Below are positions 21,973 through 35,179 of a stretch of DNA of 64,000 nucleotides, piece by piece. The DNA is from Phoronis australis (Eukaryota; Phoronida; Phoronidae), in the NCBI GenBank assembly GCA_002633005.1, contig NMRA01000011.1, positions 30,324 to 94,323 of the forward strand, written 5' to 3'. The translations under genes and the position numbers were made by a program. Below the pieces are notes generated by a model. That model was given only the letters and a program-made list of their open reading frames with translations, ran no database searches and had not been told where the DNA came from. Each line of letters begins with the position of its first letter. Position 1 is the stretch's first letter.

Positions 21973-23690
21973 TAGGTTAGCAATTTTTCCTCTTGGTAAG
22001 ATTTTTCGCCAAGCTGTGACACTTCTAAGTTTAGTTGATCACTTTCCTAGGTGTTTGGACATTACTTTATGAATTGTTCCTGGATTTTGTTCATAAATTC
22101 TTCCAGAGTTTTTGAAAGTACGCCAGTAACTTGTCTCTGAATGCATCTGATTCCAAGGTAGTAAACAATGAGAACTGTTTCTAGTTCTTTAGTCAACATT
22201 GTGTCTGTTAATAGACAATATCCATGTTTGAAAGACTAATAACGATGGTACTTCCCGTCATGTTTGCACGAGGACGAGGCTACAAGACTGATGAAACATG
22301 TGGTGTAGTGCACAAGTTATAAGGAACGTTTCCTCAACATGTTTTCCTTTTAATTTATAAAGCTCTCACTTCTTACCACACTTTACTTATGCTGTATGTA
22401 ACATGCTGTGGTTTCCACAACTGCCGTGGACTGCAAGTATTACAAAAACTTGCTGTTCGAAATATACCTCATCACTACTTCCTTTCTCATATACTGACCC
22501 TTTATTTCGGACTCTGAATATTCTTTCCTAAAACGACATTTTATATTTCCTGTCAACGATTTTTCTATATGTCTTGTAATCAGCTCTTACTCCATATTTC
22601 TCAGGTTTTCATTACGATATCAATCTTGATTCATCCAAACGTTAAAGAAATGTCCTCTCAAGATACGCCCATTTTTGTGTAACACTTCCACCGCACAACC
22701 CGTAATCACCAATACCACTCACTCAAGCCAAGAGCCTCTGCAATATTTTCCCAGAGCTTATTAATTAATTGTCATATTATTACAGAAACATAATTGAAAA
22801 GATATTTACTTACTCCATTCACGCTTTCTCCTCAGCCATAAAAATTCACCTGTTACGAAACTATTGAGGAAAATGCTCATTATCAAACTGCAGAATCTGT
22901 GCATCTCAGCATCGCTAAAATTTTAAACGTGTGAGAGATATGTGTCTTACCTATCACCTTGATTCTTGTTTCCCTGCGCTGTGTAATAAACTTCAATCAT
23001 ACAACCATATAATTTTGCCTGTCCAGCCATTTACATTCTTTATTTTTAGTTCTTTTTTACTTTGTAAATGTGTTTTTTCTCTTAGCATAATAAAATGCAT
23101 AACGTATTCATTCGTATTTTTTTCCTTTGTTGAGCCAACCATGTTAAAGTTTAGGTTATATCATTCTTTATCTGTACCATATTTTAGTTTCTTCCATTAT
23201 TGCACCGGTAGTTTGTATTGTAATCTGTGTCCATGTTCACGTACACATTTTACATAGATACATAATCATTTTGTTGATACTCAACACAAGTTAAAGTATC
23301 GCTCATGTAGTGAGATAAATTGTTGACTAACTACAAGTATAGGTATTGGTGGTTATTATCCAAGCCGCTCCCTTTGCCTTGTTTTGATATTTCTAAAGTA
23401 ATCAATGACCATGTATTGTCACGTGGTGAATATCTTGCCGGTAGGCGGTTGAAATAACACAACAACACAATTTGATTTGGATGTAACAATGAGTAAATTG
23501 GCTAAATGTTTGAATTTCCCTAAATGAATAATCATAAAGATTAACAAAGAAGGATAATTTAATCAGTCTGTGATCACGTTTCCTGTTCCTGGCGTCGGCC
23601 TTGGATCCAGTGTTACACTTGTTATGAGGAGTTTACTCTCCTCTTGATCATTCGATCCAGTCATCCAAGCAAGAGTCACTTGATGAAATG
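21973..23690. other. Intergenic DNA, nothing recognised
   Basis: AT-rich. The longest frame (22931-23257, plus) is hydrophobic, low in complexity and resembles no known family. Confidence 0.35.
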
Positions 23691-23709
23691 CTTCGGAATA
23701 CATGTAACT

Positions 23710-23850
23710 ATGAAGTTCAGTCCATCGAACAACATATATGTTAACATTGAATTCAGTCCATCGAATTCTACGATACAATGTATCCCTTTGAAATTCAGTC
23801 CATCGAATTTCTGCTACATGTATAGGATTGAAATTCAGTCCATCGAATTT
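23710..23850 (+). repeat. Four spaced copies of a TTCAGTCCATCGAA motif
   Basis: AAATTCAGTCCATCGAATT-type segments start near 23713, 23752, 23794 and 23834, spaced 39-42 bp with unrelated spacers. A weaker relative (CATTCGATCCAGTCATCC) lies near 23648. It is a short interspersed minisatellite of unknown origin. Confidence 0.8.
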
Positions 23851-23859
23851 CTATAACTT

Positions 23860-25006
23860 GTGGTATTTCCCAGCAAACTAGGAGCATCTCTTCAGGAATA
23901 TCTGCGATATCTCTCTAGCAAGCTGCCTTGGTTGAGTGCCTCTCTCCAAGAAATAAGCCTTCTTAAGAAGCTAACGGTATACCTATGACTCAAACAGACT
24001 AAAGGTGGGCGAGTTAAATTAAAACATAAAACCCACAAACTTCCTCCACAAATACGTACTCATAGTTCCAAAACACGAACTCCCGGAACAACATCATAAG
24101 ATTCTAATTATGAACCTAAGCTTTCACCAAATATGGTCACGGACAGACAAACCTTTAAGTAATTTCTGCTGAATAATAACAAGACAATTGTTGTTGTCAG
24201 AACTGGCTAACCACACAGTTGACCAATTCCGGTGACTTTAAAGTTACATAATTCTGCTAGCATAGCATAAACACATCGTTAGAGACAAATATGCTGATTG
24301 ATTTCCTATGCACTCCTAGGAGGCAATAAATTTCAGTAAACAACTAATACCTTTAATTAATTACACAACAACCACTATATACTTAATTAATACTAATACT
24401 TCTCTTGTGATATTATTCTCATGTACATAGTTAGCCCAAGTTGTAATGTGTTTGTATCATACTTAAATAATACATAAATGACATGTTCATCCTACATAAA
24501 ATCTCCCCGTAACACTCAAATGCAGTCAATAAAACCGGCATAGAAATAATACATCACATGTGTAGTCCTCAAGCGAGAGAAAACGTAACACCCCTCCAAA
24601 GCTGGATGCTGAATATGGTATCTTCTCGCCTTGAATTAGTCTGTGAAGAATTGGTGTACATTAGCCAGCAACTTCAGTTACTGCGCTTCAATAACAGTAA
24701 TTCGGAAAACTTGATCACTTACAATAACCAGTGAATAGAGATAATATGGACTGTATTCACACAAAAGGCCACTAACAGTGTTGGCCACTGTGCTCCGTGC
24801 TGAAACATTACAATTCTGACCAGCTGTGATCGTTCTTTGTTGAATCTCGGGATTGAATATTATTAATGATGAATTAATTTCGTTTTAGGAATCGCTAATG
24901 CAGCAAGCTTGCTTAAGTCTATCTTCAGGTTACATGCCTTGAACTGGGCAAATTATTGTCAAATTTGTGTGTGCTCTCCCCTGCTCCAGGAACCGTACTG
25001 CGTAAA
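23860..25006. other. Upstream region of GPCR copy 1
   Basis: No gene. A pyrimidine-rich tract ending CTGCTCCAG at about 24990 and another ending CGTTTTAG near 24888 could be 3' splice sites, which would allow a 5' non-coding exon. No convincing TATA box was found. Confidence 0.3.
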
Positions 25007-26122
25007 ATGGCTAGAGACAATGATGCAGTTGTGGTGAAAAACGACTTTCGTATGCCCACGTGGGGGCGAGTGCTGTATTACTTAGGATATAGCATCGTTA
25101 TTGTCATCGGATTGCTTGGAAACTCTTCTGTCATAGCAGGCGTGATTAAGAATGTAAAGCTGAGAACTTCAACCAACATTCTCGTTTGCAATCTTTGCAT
25201 TGTCAACATTATTATGTGTATTCCAACCTTCGTGTTGGTACATACGTTTGTCACGCTGGACGAAGGACATCTCGAAGTTGAAACCTTCCTTGGACTTCAG
25301 GTTGTGCTATATGTCACAGGCACCGTCTCCGTATGGACGTCCACTGCCATATCTATACTCCGTTGTGGAGGTCTAGTGAGTATGTGGAAGTTCAAAGCGT
25401 CAAAATGGATTATAGTGGTCGTTTTGGCAGTTATTTGGATATTCGCTATTTTTATTGCAACCGTGCCAATTCTTTCTGGAATTTACGGTGTGCATAATTA
25501 TGCGAAAAACATAACTAATTCTTCATCGAACAGGAGCGGGCTATCTGGTGAAAATCGCTTTGGTTATAGGATATTTCTCGGCAGTTTTCTAGCAACGCAG
25601 ATAGTTCTCCCTGCCACCGTCATGTGCTTCAATTATTCTAGAGTGAGTTGGACATTGCGGAAACATCTTAAAAACGTTAAAGGAGCCAAAACACGGGATA
25701 TGGAGATGAAAGACTTTAAGCAATACCGGAAGATTAACTTCATGCTGATCTTGACCGTGGTGTCGTTCATCTTATGTTATCTTCCAATGAATCTGATCTG
25801 GTTTATGAGAGAATTTGCTTCACTAAATCTGAGTACAGAAACGTACACGATAATAAACTTTTGGCTGTCACAGTTGTTCGTTCTTTCTGTCGCATGCAAT
25901 CCAATATTATACGGTTTGATGAACAACACTTTACGTCAAGAAATAATGCTTATAAAGAAGCAGATCGTCGACCTAGTTTGCCTGAAGAAATCGTCAGTTC
26001 CGCCGGAAGTGACTCAAAGTCTAGCAGTCATACACGAGAATTCGTCAAGAGTGGGAAAGCCTATCGGTGTAAGCTCTGCTAAGACGACTGTGGAAGGAGA
26101 AATCGAAAGCTCGCATCTTTGA
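25007..26122 (+). CDS. Class A (rhodopsin-like) GPCR, copy 1
   Basis: 371 residues, single exon, predicted seven-helix plasma-membrane receptor; ligand unknown. I start at 25007 (AAAATGG context) because this aligns with the start of copy 2; an in-frame ATG at 24956 would add 17 unmatched residues. Visible hallmarks are GLLGN in TM1, W in TM4, P in TM5, CYLP in TM6 and CNPILYG (NPxxY) in TM7. Departures are Asn for the usual TM2 Asp (NLCIVN), LRC in place of DRY, and no Cys at the TM3 start or in extracellular loop 2, so the usual disulfide is absent. Loop 2 has several N-x-S/T sites. The C-tail ends SSHL, a possible class I PDZ ligand. About two thirds identical by eye to copy 2. A diverged peptide-receptor-like class A origin is possible, not shown. 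Confidence 0.9.
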   Translation: MARDNDAVVVKNDFRMPTWGRVLYYLGYSIVIVIGLLGNSSVIAGVIKNVKLRTSTNILVCNLCIVNIIMCIPTFVLVHTFVTLDEGHLEVETFLGLQVVLYVTGTVSVWTSTAISILRCGGLVSMWKFKASKWIIVVVLAVIWIFAIFIATVPILSGIYGVHNYAKNITNSSSNRSGLSGENRFGYRIFLGSFLATQIVLPATVMCFNYSRVSWTLRKHLKNVKGAKTRDMEMKDFKQYRKINFMLILTVVSFILCYLPMNLIWFMREFASLNLSTETYTIINFWLSQLFVLSVACNPILYGLMNNTLRQEIMLIKKQIVDLVCLKKSSVPPEVTQSLAVIHENSSRVGKPIGVSSAKTTVEGEIESSHL

Positions 26123-28188
26123 TCAGAGTGTAAGAAGCCCATTCGCCGCTATCACTAACAGCAATTCCTCCTCATGAGCCACAATCATGACATTTGTGTT
26201 CGGTACTCTCTTGTTGTTCTGCGATAGATTGCTCCATTGTTATCAGAACTGGTCTCGAAAGAAAGGTAATTATGATGAGTGAGAAAGAAAAACCTCTTGT
26301 GACGAAAGAACTTTGTCCTTGAGGTACGGAAAACCACTAGTTGCAACGCTGGCCTGATTTGCTAGGGCCAGTAAAAATAGTTATACAGTGCAATATACAT
26401 GGAGTCCAAAATGTTAACAAAAGTGAAACAAAAAGATAGTGTACCAGGACATGTAGACCACAGAGTTTTATGTTATTATTGATGCAAAGCCAGGCAAGAT
26501 GGAATGAAAACATTATTTTATGCATGATAAAAGCTAAGATGCCAACTGAAGTTGCATTCAAATAAATATAATGAATCCAGTAGGATTGTGGATCATGAGA
26601 CTCGAGATCAGCCAATCCAAGAAACCTCTTTTTAATGACCTTGACATTTACTTCGACATCAACCAATGTACAGGCGAGGTGCAGATAGCCCCGACCACTA
26701 TTACATGTAAGCACACCGCTTAGCCGGGGACGTCTGGACCAATCTAGGGCAGCGATAATCATTCAAATTGTGTTTACAGAGATCATAGAGCATTGCGAGC
26801 AGGGTCATCAACTGTAATAAACAATTCTGTCTATCGTGTATAACTTTTAAAATGCTTTTTGAAAACTATTCATTTTAGGCATTAATGATTACACAAATAT
26901 GTACAACATAAACATAATCGAAGTCGGTATTCGAAATGAAATCTCGGTTCTCAGAAGTGTATAATCTCTGTTCATTATAACTAGTTATACGCAGTAACTG
27001 CAGCTGCTTGACTGATAAGGAAAGCAGTCCGAGCTCAGTTACACCTGAATAGACTTGTGCTTTAAGTAACACAAAAATAGGCAAATGAACTGTCCGGACT
27101 CGCTACATCATAAATGTAAATGTCAAATTCATGTCAATAGTGGCCTAGACCAAAGATTTTTTTGGACAAAAGCCACCGTAAAACTTGATTTTTTGCATGC
27201 ATTGTAATAAAAATTTTGATAGTTTGTTCATTTCCATCCATTTTTAATTAGTGATTCGTCCTATAGTTGTTCATCTAAAACTAATTGATGTTAATATATT
27301 TTCCAGTCGGAACTTGATTTACGTGTGGCATATGTTCAGTATAGATGTAACAATTTTCCACGTCACAATTATCTAGGAATTCCCTAGGCGGTATTTATCT
27401 TCAACATTTCGTTTTTTCTCCACTACAAATCTTTATGACGGGCAACGTGATCCACTGAAATGAACCTGAACAGTCCTAACGTTTCAAACGGAAGCCATGC
27501 GTTCACTAACGCTTGGACCTACACTACGACCTAGCTGAAATCTAGCAAGTCACATGATCTCATTCAAAATACACAGCAATATCTCACGTAATCTCGCGAA
27601 GTCTTGCCTTTTGCCGAGGTCCTAGCGTTACTGAACGGGAGGCTGGTCTGTGCATTTCAAATGTCATGTGACTCCTCTTTGACTCCTTTGACTCAGCGTT
27701 GGATTAGATAGACTCTGTATACGGTTATTAGCCTTGGCCAACTTGAAAGCTACTAAAACTACAAAGTCTGTTGTTCTTTGTTATTTCATTACAAATCAAA
27801 AAAGTTGGCTGCTACGACATCTTTGGCAATTTTCAGGCCTGATCCAGCAACACTTTGAACACAACAATGGCTCACTGCAATCAACCGAGAAATGTTTCTC
27901 CACCCAGACCAGCGTTTCCAAATTTTGGAGCCAGCTGTGAAAGACTGCAGTATCATCCCACTCACGTAGCCCGTCTGTAAATAATTATTTACAGTCACGC
28001 TCCAGTACACTGTTGTTAAACAGTGGAACAAAATTATGCCCACTAATATTGCAAATTGTAATCGTAGCTATTTCACTTGCAAGGCCTGAATAAAGCAGTA
28101 CCTAACCAAAACAGAAAACTGAAGTCGTTCAAAGAAAAAAGTCGGTATTGTGGGTTCAAAAAAGTAAACTGTTAACCAATTAATGACC
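26123..28188. other. 3' flank of GPCR copy 1 and intergenic DNA
   Basis: AATAAA-type signals occur near 26564 and 26818 and could end the GPCR transcript. A 141-codon minus-strand frame (26337-26762) has no recognisable domain and is probably chance. Otherwise nothing. Confidence 0.35.
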
Positions 28189-28190
28189 TA

Positions 28191-31100
28191 CAGCACGCAT
28201 CACGAATTTTTGTCCGACTGGTCGGAAATTGGTCGACGACCGGCCGTCGACCGGTCGGCAAATTAGCAAACTTGTCGGCTAAAAATTAGCAGACCAGCAG
28301 CCGGCCGCAGTGCCGACTCATAAGGCGACTCCCAGCCGACCCTTCAGCCGACCGGCCATCAGCCGACCAGCTGGTCGGCTGCTATTTTTTAGGCTAGAGT
28401 AGCAGTTGCGTAATAGGTCGTCAGGCTGATACCACTTTGCGTGTCGATGCATTTTCTCCTTAACACAGGGTCAAATAAATTAACCTATTTACCTTCTCCT
28501 TTACATGAGTTCACATCGGTTGTGTAACACCACTAATTCGAAGGTTGAAGGCAAGCGGTAATATCATTAAATTATGGACAGTGCAACAACCTTTGATCTT
28601 TAATTTGACTGCGGACGTTAACAAGCTGCATTAGATTGGTTGCTTCCAGGTCAATACAACGCTGTAGTCATTTTGTATACGCAGCTACTTTTGACAGTCT
28701 TCGCCCACAATTGTTTTTTGTTTGTGTTACGCCGAACTGCATCTTTTCCCGTTTTTAAAATTCTCCACGGGTCTCCTATCACGTGCCCATGATGATGGGA
28801 TAGTGAGTGAGTTGTTACACCGAAGAGCTCTCACTCCGGGGTTTTTATTTTCATATGATTAACCCCTGCAGTACCGTATACGCGAACTTCACGGTCCAGT
28901 ATGCCCTGAACCCACGGACGTCAAGGATGGCTCTAACTTCGAAATAACATGGTTAATAGTTTCACGAACTTAGACAGTGACATCAAACACTGAATAACCA
29001 CTGCTGAGGCAACAACAATTCTAGCTTTGCGCATTCCGTTTTTAGTGCATCGGTGACGTTAACATCTGCGCTAGTTACATGTACCAGTTCTTCGTTCACG
29101 TTGTTCCAAAAATAAATATTTTCTGTCAACAACATATTGACAAATTATGCCATAAAATAAAACAATTTTGAACGTGAAGGTGTGAATTCGTGATGAAAAG
29201 GTATTTGTCTCTACGCGGCATATTTGCCGTGAATCTTTGGTAAAGCGATTGCGATGTCGAAAAAAATGATAGAAAACAAACCAAATGGTACAGAATTTCT
29301 TCTATGTTCAGCTGTAAGAAGACCTACAACAATCTTAAAAAATTCCAGCATGAGAGCGCTTCATCAGAAATACCAAGCACATACATGTACATGTACAGCG
29401 TAGTAAGACAGAGAAGTTGGCGTTTCCGTATATCCACAAAAGTGCTTTGAGCAGTGTGTACAAATCTGCTCATTTCGCTTTTCTACAATGACGGATATGG
29501 CCAACACGGTGTTTTAAAAAAGTCCACTTTTGAGGCCATTTTCAACAATTAATATGTTTGGTTGAAGCATTCAGAGAGTCGGTGTCCACGTCGTACATCA
29601 AATGTACTCGTGGGCAGAAAACGTATCTGCGTAAAGAAAGAGTTGCGTTTTCAAAACTCAGAGACGTGTATTGTCAGGACCCTACATTAATAAACCGAGG
29701 CCAAGTATAAAGCACGTCTTCAAAATTTAGATAAACAAAGTTTACGGCATACTAATTACAGGGTCACTGACTCGGAGCACGTTCTTAGGCACAATGTATA
29801 CTGTAATTTCGGTTGAATTAGTTATAACTGTGAATAGCACGTACGCGTACAATAAGCCATTCACATTTATATCTGACCACAATTCTCCCCCTGCTTTGAA
29901 AACAAACAATCGTTTAGATCATTTTCTGAAAGAACGTGAACTAAAATGATAGGAAAAACACGACATACCATACACTAGTCCAGATTCTACATTCGAAGAC
30001 CGCTTTTGTGAGAAAGAAACTCTCAACAGGAGAATTTTGTAATGACACGTAAATAAATATATCTTTTACCCCTTAGAGTAGAAGCTAAACGCTAAGTATT
30101 GTGTTATTACTCCGAAGGGCTCGGCCTTGGTGGAAGCTGTTTACTAAATTAAATATACAGCTTTGCGCCGTATTGGGTAAGAACTGACTGAATAAAATTT
30201 TCCTCCTTGAGTAATCTAAATTATTCACGGACGTTGCAAAAATTACTTTTGTAGGCTACAGTTATTCTGCTCCTAAAATTGTGGTGTGATCTTTTGCGTA
30301 GACTTTTAGCGCAATGAAATATTGCGTCACCTATTAGCCAGTTTCTTTTTCCCAGATTCTTCAATCAAACGTTCTCCCTCTAGGTTGCGTAAACGTCAAA
30401 ACAAATGATTAGAATTGGTTTCACTTCATTATATGTTTTTGGAATTTTTTAAACCCAATTTTAGAACAAATTTTGCTGCGATGTTGTCATCGTCTAAGGG
30501 GAGATGTCGAAAAACTTCTGGAAGTGGCGCGTGTCACGAATGTACAACCTTCAAAACGACGACATACATTTCTTTGTTACCAATGAAGACTGAGAGAATT
30601 ACGCAAGAAAATGTCGTCGGATAATTTTCGCTAACGGCCGTAATGGGCACGGTGAATGTCAATTGAGTTTCAGATTTTGCATGCACACCCGCCGGTCTTT
30701 AGCTCATGTTGATACAAGCTTTACGACGAGGTGACGAGCGTATTTATTCGAGCAGTGTGCAATTTCGTGGTCTGTCGGAGCTCAATACACAGTGGCACCT
30801 TGCCGTATTTTGACTATTAGTCTTCATACAGCTAGCTGGCTAGATAGGAAGGCTCTAGCTTCGAAACATTGTTTTACTCCGAAAGTGACAACAAATTCAG
30901 AATGATGATGGATCATGGATGACACTATAACCGATCACATCATTCTTCCGTTTTCATGCGCCCATGATCTTAATCTCTGCGCTATGTTAAAACAATTGTT
31001 TATGTTGTTCTTAAAATTAACATGTGTTCTACTGTTGTACCAACATATTAAGAAATTATGCAAAAATTAACAATAATTATCTGTGGTAAAGCGCATCATA

Positions 31101-31749
31101 TAGCGTGATGAAGTGATGATCAAGAGCAATAACAGATGAGCGCGAATGCGTGCTGCTCGGAGTGAGCATTGTTGCGGCATGAAAACACTTGAGGTCGTAA
31201 AACAGCCAGCGCTGTATTCTTACTTTTGTGCAATTTTACTGTAAAATTTCAAATTTCTTGCTTTTTTATGTATAATGTACTGTATAAAAAGTCTCATACT
31301 AAAAGACAGAAATTACGTTTCCGCGATATCACTTAACGTTTAGTAATTTTACCACGCCGTCAGAAATTCAACATAAAGTTTACGCTGGTGTAATGCCATG
31401 CACTTCGTATTTGTAGGTTGATTCGATTTTACCTCCTTTCAATAGTTGAACAAAAGTTGATAAACCGATGTCAAGACCGGAGTTCAGTGTCACTGTTGAA
31501 CGAAGAGCGAACAGTTATTTATGTTTGTTTGGCCAAAGATCACCCGCTGAGTCATAAAATGGTAATTGCCGACCAAGGACACGCTTAATCCGAATTGGTT
31601 GTCTACGCTAGCCGACCACAGAGGCGACTCAGCAGATGGCTCCTAGCCGACCGTTGTTGGTCGGCTGATGGTCGGCTAGACGACCGGTCGATGGCCGGTT
31701 GTCGACCAATTTCCGACCCGGGTCGGACAAAAATTCGTGATGTGTGCTG
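28191..31749. mobile_element. 3.56-kb non-autonomous TIR element flanked by TA
   Basis: The left end begins CAGCACGCATCACGAATTTT and the right end, inverted, begins CAGCACACATCACGAATTTT. The match continues for about 70 bp through nested GGTCGAC/CCGACC palindromes. TA lies directly outside both ends (28189-28190 and 31750-31751). Subterminal regions (about 28266-28385 and 31595-31680) are packed with AGCCGACC/GGTCGGCT repeats. No ORF above about 70 codons lies inside, so it is non-autonomous. A TA duplication fits Tc1/mariner and some other superfamilies; the termini do not let me choose. A solo end is at 7937-8003. Confidence 0.85.
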
Positions 31750-31751
31750 TA

Positions 31752-34130
31752 TAGTTTGTGTTTGAATGCCATTGATTGATTTAAAAACGGTTCCGACCTT
31801 AGAGATCTTAAACTGACGGAAGTGGAAACAGCCGTGGAATTCCCCAATATGGAGTTGGTCCTTTTATCGTCAAATGTCTTTTATTTCGGGTTGCTATTTC
31901 ATGTGCAGGAAACGGGAACAGAACACAGGGTGACTCATTTTATAATCCAGGTATGTGTTTGAACAATTGTAAAGACCGCACATTACATATTTCGTCAAAT
32001 TTCTTTGACAACTGCCGTTTGCAAAAACGCCATGCAAAGCCAGAACAGTTGAATAGCAGTGGTTTGCAGCTGTATCATGCTTAATTTCCGTCAGCATGGA
32101 ATCAAACTTTGTAGCATTTGTTTCTCTCGTCTTTAATCTAGAAGACATTGTGTCGATATTGGAATTGAACCTTTTTCATTGACAGAGATAGCTTTTAAGT
32201 AACTCCTTCATAATGTCACTTCCTTAGTGCTAGTCTCCGTCAATATCTGCCTCAGAGGCAAGCAGTGCAGCTTATTGTGATTTACCATGATTACGTGATG
32301 GCAATGGGCGTGAGAGATTCGGGCACTCGATTAACTTGAGAAAACAGGGTGCCAAAGAAATAGAAAATTGCGCCTGTACAACGAAAGCAGATCCACAAAG
32401 AAGCGACCAATCCTACCTACAGTTGATATGAATGTCTTTCCGTCTATGGGTAAGCAGACCAGTGGGCGAAGGTCTCTGCAACTGGTTACTGTAATAAGGC
32501 GTCATCACTGTCAAAATATTGTGGGGCGACTCGATCATTTCTTAATTCACCCGTTCCCTTAAGTCAATCGGCTCAGACATCTGACTGCTTTTAAGTTGGA
32601 TATCATCATCGCCACGGCGGAACTGCTGAAATGATTCAAATTTACCCATTATATCCGTCAGGCGAATTTCATGAAACAATCCACTATTGATAAAAAAATT
32701 ACTGATATAACGATTTCCACAGCAAATGACTGCAGTCCACTATAGCTAGACTGGGATAACGGAAAAATTCTTGCCCAAGTTACGGGATAGAAACCACACA
32801 CGATAAGCGAACGACAGGGTCATGAAACGCCATTACACTCTTTCACAGTGCTAGAAAAGGCAGCCCTGTGGAATTGTTGGTTTATATGGCTTTTCATTGG
32901 TCTACGTAATGAAACTGACGTCATAACGCTCAGTCATTCCCACTGGTTGAAATCTGAGAAACCCCTTGCAGTTTACTGTTACGAACGTAGCATAGGCGAC
33001 TGTAATGTTCTGCGTTGGACAGACAAAATCAAAGTCCGAGTTTGACGGGATGATTTTATTTATTAATTCCACCTGGAACCTCAGTGAAAACTTTGAATCC
33101 TTGTGAGAACCGTGTGAGAATTGTAAATCTATGAAAATACACAAAATATTCTAAATACATGACAGTACATGTATTATATAAAACAGAATCTAAATTAAAT
33201 TATTAACAATAGTCACTCTAAGAAACTAGTAAAAATTACTCAAATCTAACTGAATCGGTATATGAACTTTAAATCACATTTACAAAACAAAACTTTGAAC
33301 ATTTCATAGCTCGTAAACTCTAATGAGATTTACAGAAATTGCTCCCTTTGATCTTATCCACGCATGAGCATCCAATTCTTGTTTTGTGTATCAGTATGAT
33401 CCTTGTCAGTGACTGAACACACTCCTTGAAATTCTACAGACTCAGTGATCTGCCTAAAATACTTGATTCTCCAAAGTTACTGAGCTTCCTCGTCTCCTAA
33501 CTTTTTCTTTTGAGAATGACGCTTGTTTGCTCCACAAAATATTTATACTCTAAGATATGACTAAACATCACATGGACACTGGTCAAGGCATAAGTACATT
33601 GGTGTGGGTGTTTCTTAGAATCAATCCACCTAAAGTTGACCACTCCAAAACATAGTTTGATGATCATATCCTGTTTGTCAGAACTACATTGAGAACTTAG
33701 CAGAACTAAAGCTTTTCTGAAGAAATTGCGCAATACTCAAGTTTACCACAACAAGTTGTTTACAATAACAAGTCATGTTCTAAAATATTTGTGACTTTCA
33801 AAATAGTTAACTGATATTAATTAACACATTTGTTCATAAATTTAATCATCGATTTGTAATAAATCTTTACATAATTCTAACATTTTTCATCAAAAATGTT
33901 ACACAAATAGTTGCAATTTTTAAAACGGCAGTAATCGAAGTAAACAAAATCAAGGGAACCCCGATCCTATGGCTTTAGCCCAAACAAGTATAGTGCATAC
34001 AGCATAAAGGCGTGTGAAGGTAGGCCTAGTGGCGATGCGATCGACAGCCTATATTTCCTACCAAGACATGCTCATTCCAAACACTGAATTGCGTGTGTCG
34101 TTCATCATGTTTCAACAGGACCACTTTTCA
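31752..34130. other. Intergenic DNA between repeats
   Basis: Short ORFs without recognisable products. No RNA gene or promoter is evident. Confidence 0.35.
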
Positions 34131-34184
34131 ATATAGGTGGCGCGGTTGTATCTGCAATTCGAGGCTAATATTGTGGTATAACCT

Positions 34185-34640
34185 ACTTTGGTAGACGATA
34201 TTTTCCCGGTAGAAGCTTAGCATGATAAAATGTGTAGTAAGCTATAATAGTTGCTAAACCTTAATTTATAGATTCACTTTATTTCTATTTTGTTTAAATT
34301 TTTCAATTGGTTTTGAGTATAAGCATTATTTGACAAAAATAGCTCGTCTTTTCTTAAAAGGTCACGACCTCCGACCGCGGGCCTCTGACATAGAAAGTAG
34401 TTACAAAGCCGAGTTGAGTCGAGAAAGGTCGATCGATTCATTGCAATGTTTCTCGTTCAGTATGTGGTATAAATAGATTATTACATGTTCTCAGTCGTTA
34501 TTCCCGTTATCTAGAGCAATCATGGATTTTGTAGAATTATCACCCTCGGGGCTAACGCCCCTCGGGCAATAATTCTCCAAAATCCACTCGGGCTCTAGAT
34601 AACGGGGGATAACGACTTCGCCATGTAATAATCTTTATTT
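34185..34640 (+). repeat. Foldback repeat, left arm
   Basis: This segment is the inverted counterpart of 35180-35640 over about 450 bp with scattered differences. Its distal part (34480-34640) is itself a near-palindrome: GATTATTACATG...GTTATCTAGAGC faces its inverse, closing around CCCTCGGGG. The two arms could pair over their length. Confidence 0.85.
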
Positions 34641-34644
34641 ATCA

Positions 34645-35045
34645 CTAGTAACTGAGTTTAATGCTCAAGTCAAAGGGTCCCGACGACACGATACCCGTAT
34701 TCAAATTGGCGATCGGTGACTTACAAGTGAGAGACCACGAGAGAAAATTTCACTGAATTAAAATATCGTTTTAATGGAAATAATGCGTCTTATTTTTCAT
34801 AGCGTATCAATGTCGTTGCAATGCCCTTTGCTGAACATGCGATTGTTCCGCGTTCGCATTTAAGTATTCTATTTTCACGTTCGATGACGTCAGCCGGTGA
34901 GTGGTGTAGTGGTAAAGTTGGCGACCCGAAACTCCTGAGGCCCGGGCTCGAAACCGGCCTGGGTTTCCCGCCAAAATGTTAGTGAGATAACTAAATGGGT
35001 TATTGCACGGTTGTATTTGCCATTCGACGCTAATATCGTGGTATA
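34645..35045 (+). repeat. tRNA-SINE-like repeat, copy 1
   Basis: Direct repeat of 35645-36050. It contains GTGGTGTAGTGGTAAAG near 34913 (like a Pol III A box) and GGGCTCGAAACCG near 34952 (like a B box), 30-40 bp apart as in tRNA-derived SINE heads. It ends with a box CACGGTTGTATTTGCCATTC...GTGGTATA that also occurs near 34141 and 36011. The B box here is imperfect. Confidence 0.6.
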
Positions 35046-35179
35046 ATTAATTTATTATATGACAACCACTTATAAGACAAGTGAAACGTGTTGTTAATTA
35101 AGTAACCAAATACAAAGAAGAATAGCTACGCTAGCGCCCTATTTAAAGATTACTTCAATCAATCAACCGAAATAATCAA

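Noticed and set aside
23710-23850. CRISPR-like array of short repeats and spacers
   Set aside because: Only four imperfect copies of about 14-19 bp, no cas genes, and the surroundings are clearly animal nuclear DNA.
26337-26762. 141-codon minus-strand ORF with hydrophobic segments
   Set aside because: No recognisable domain; an ORF or two of this length is expected by chance in 64 kb of six-frame sequence.
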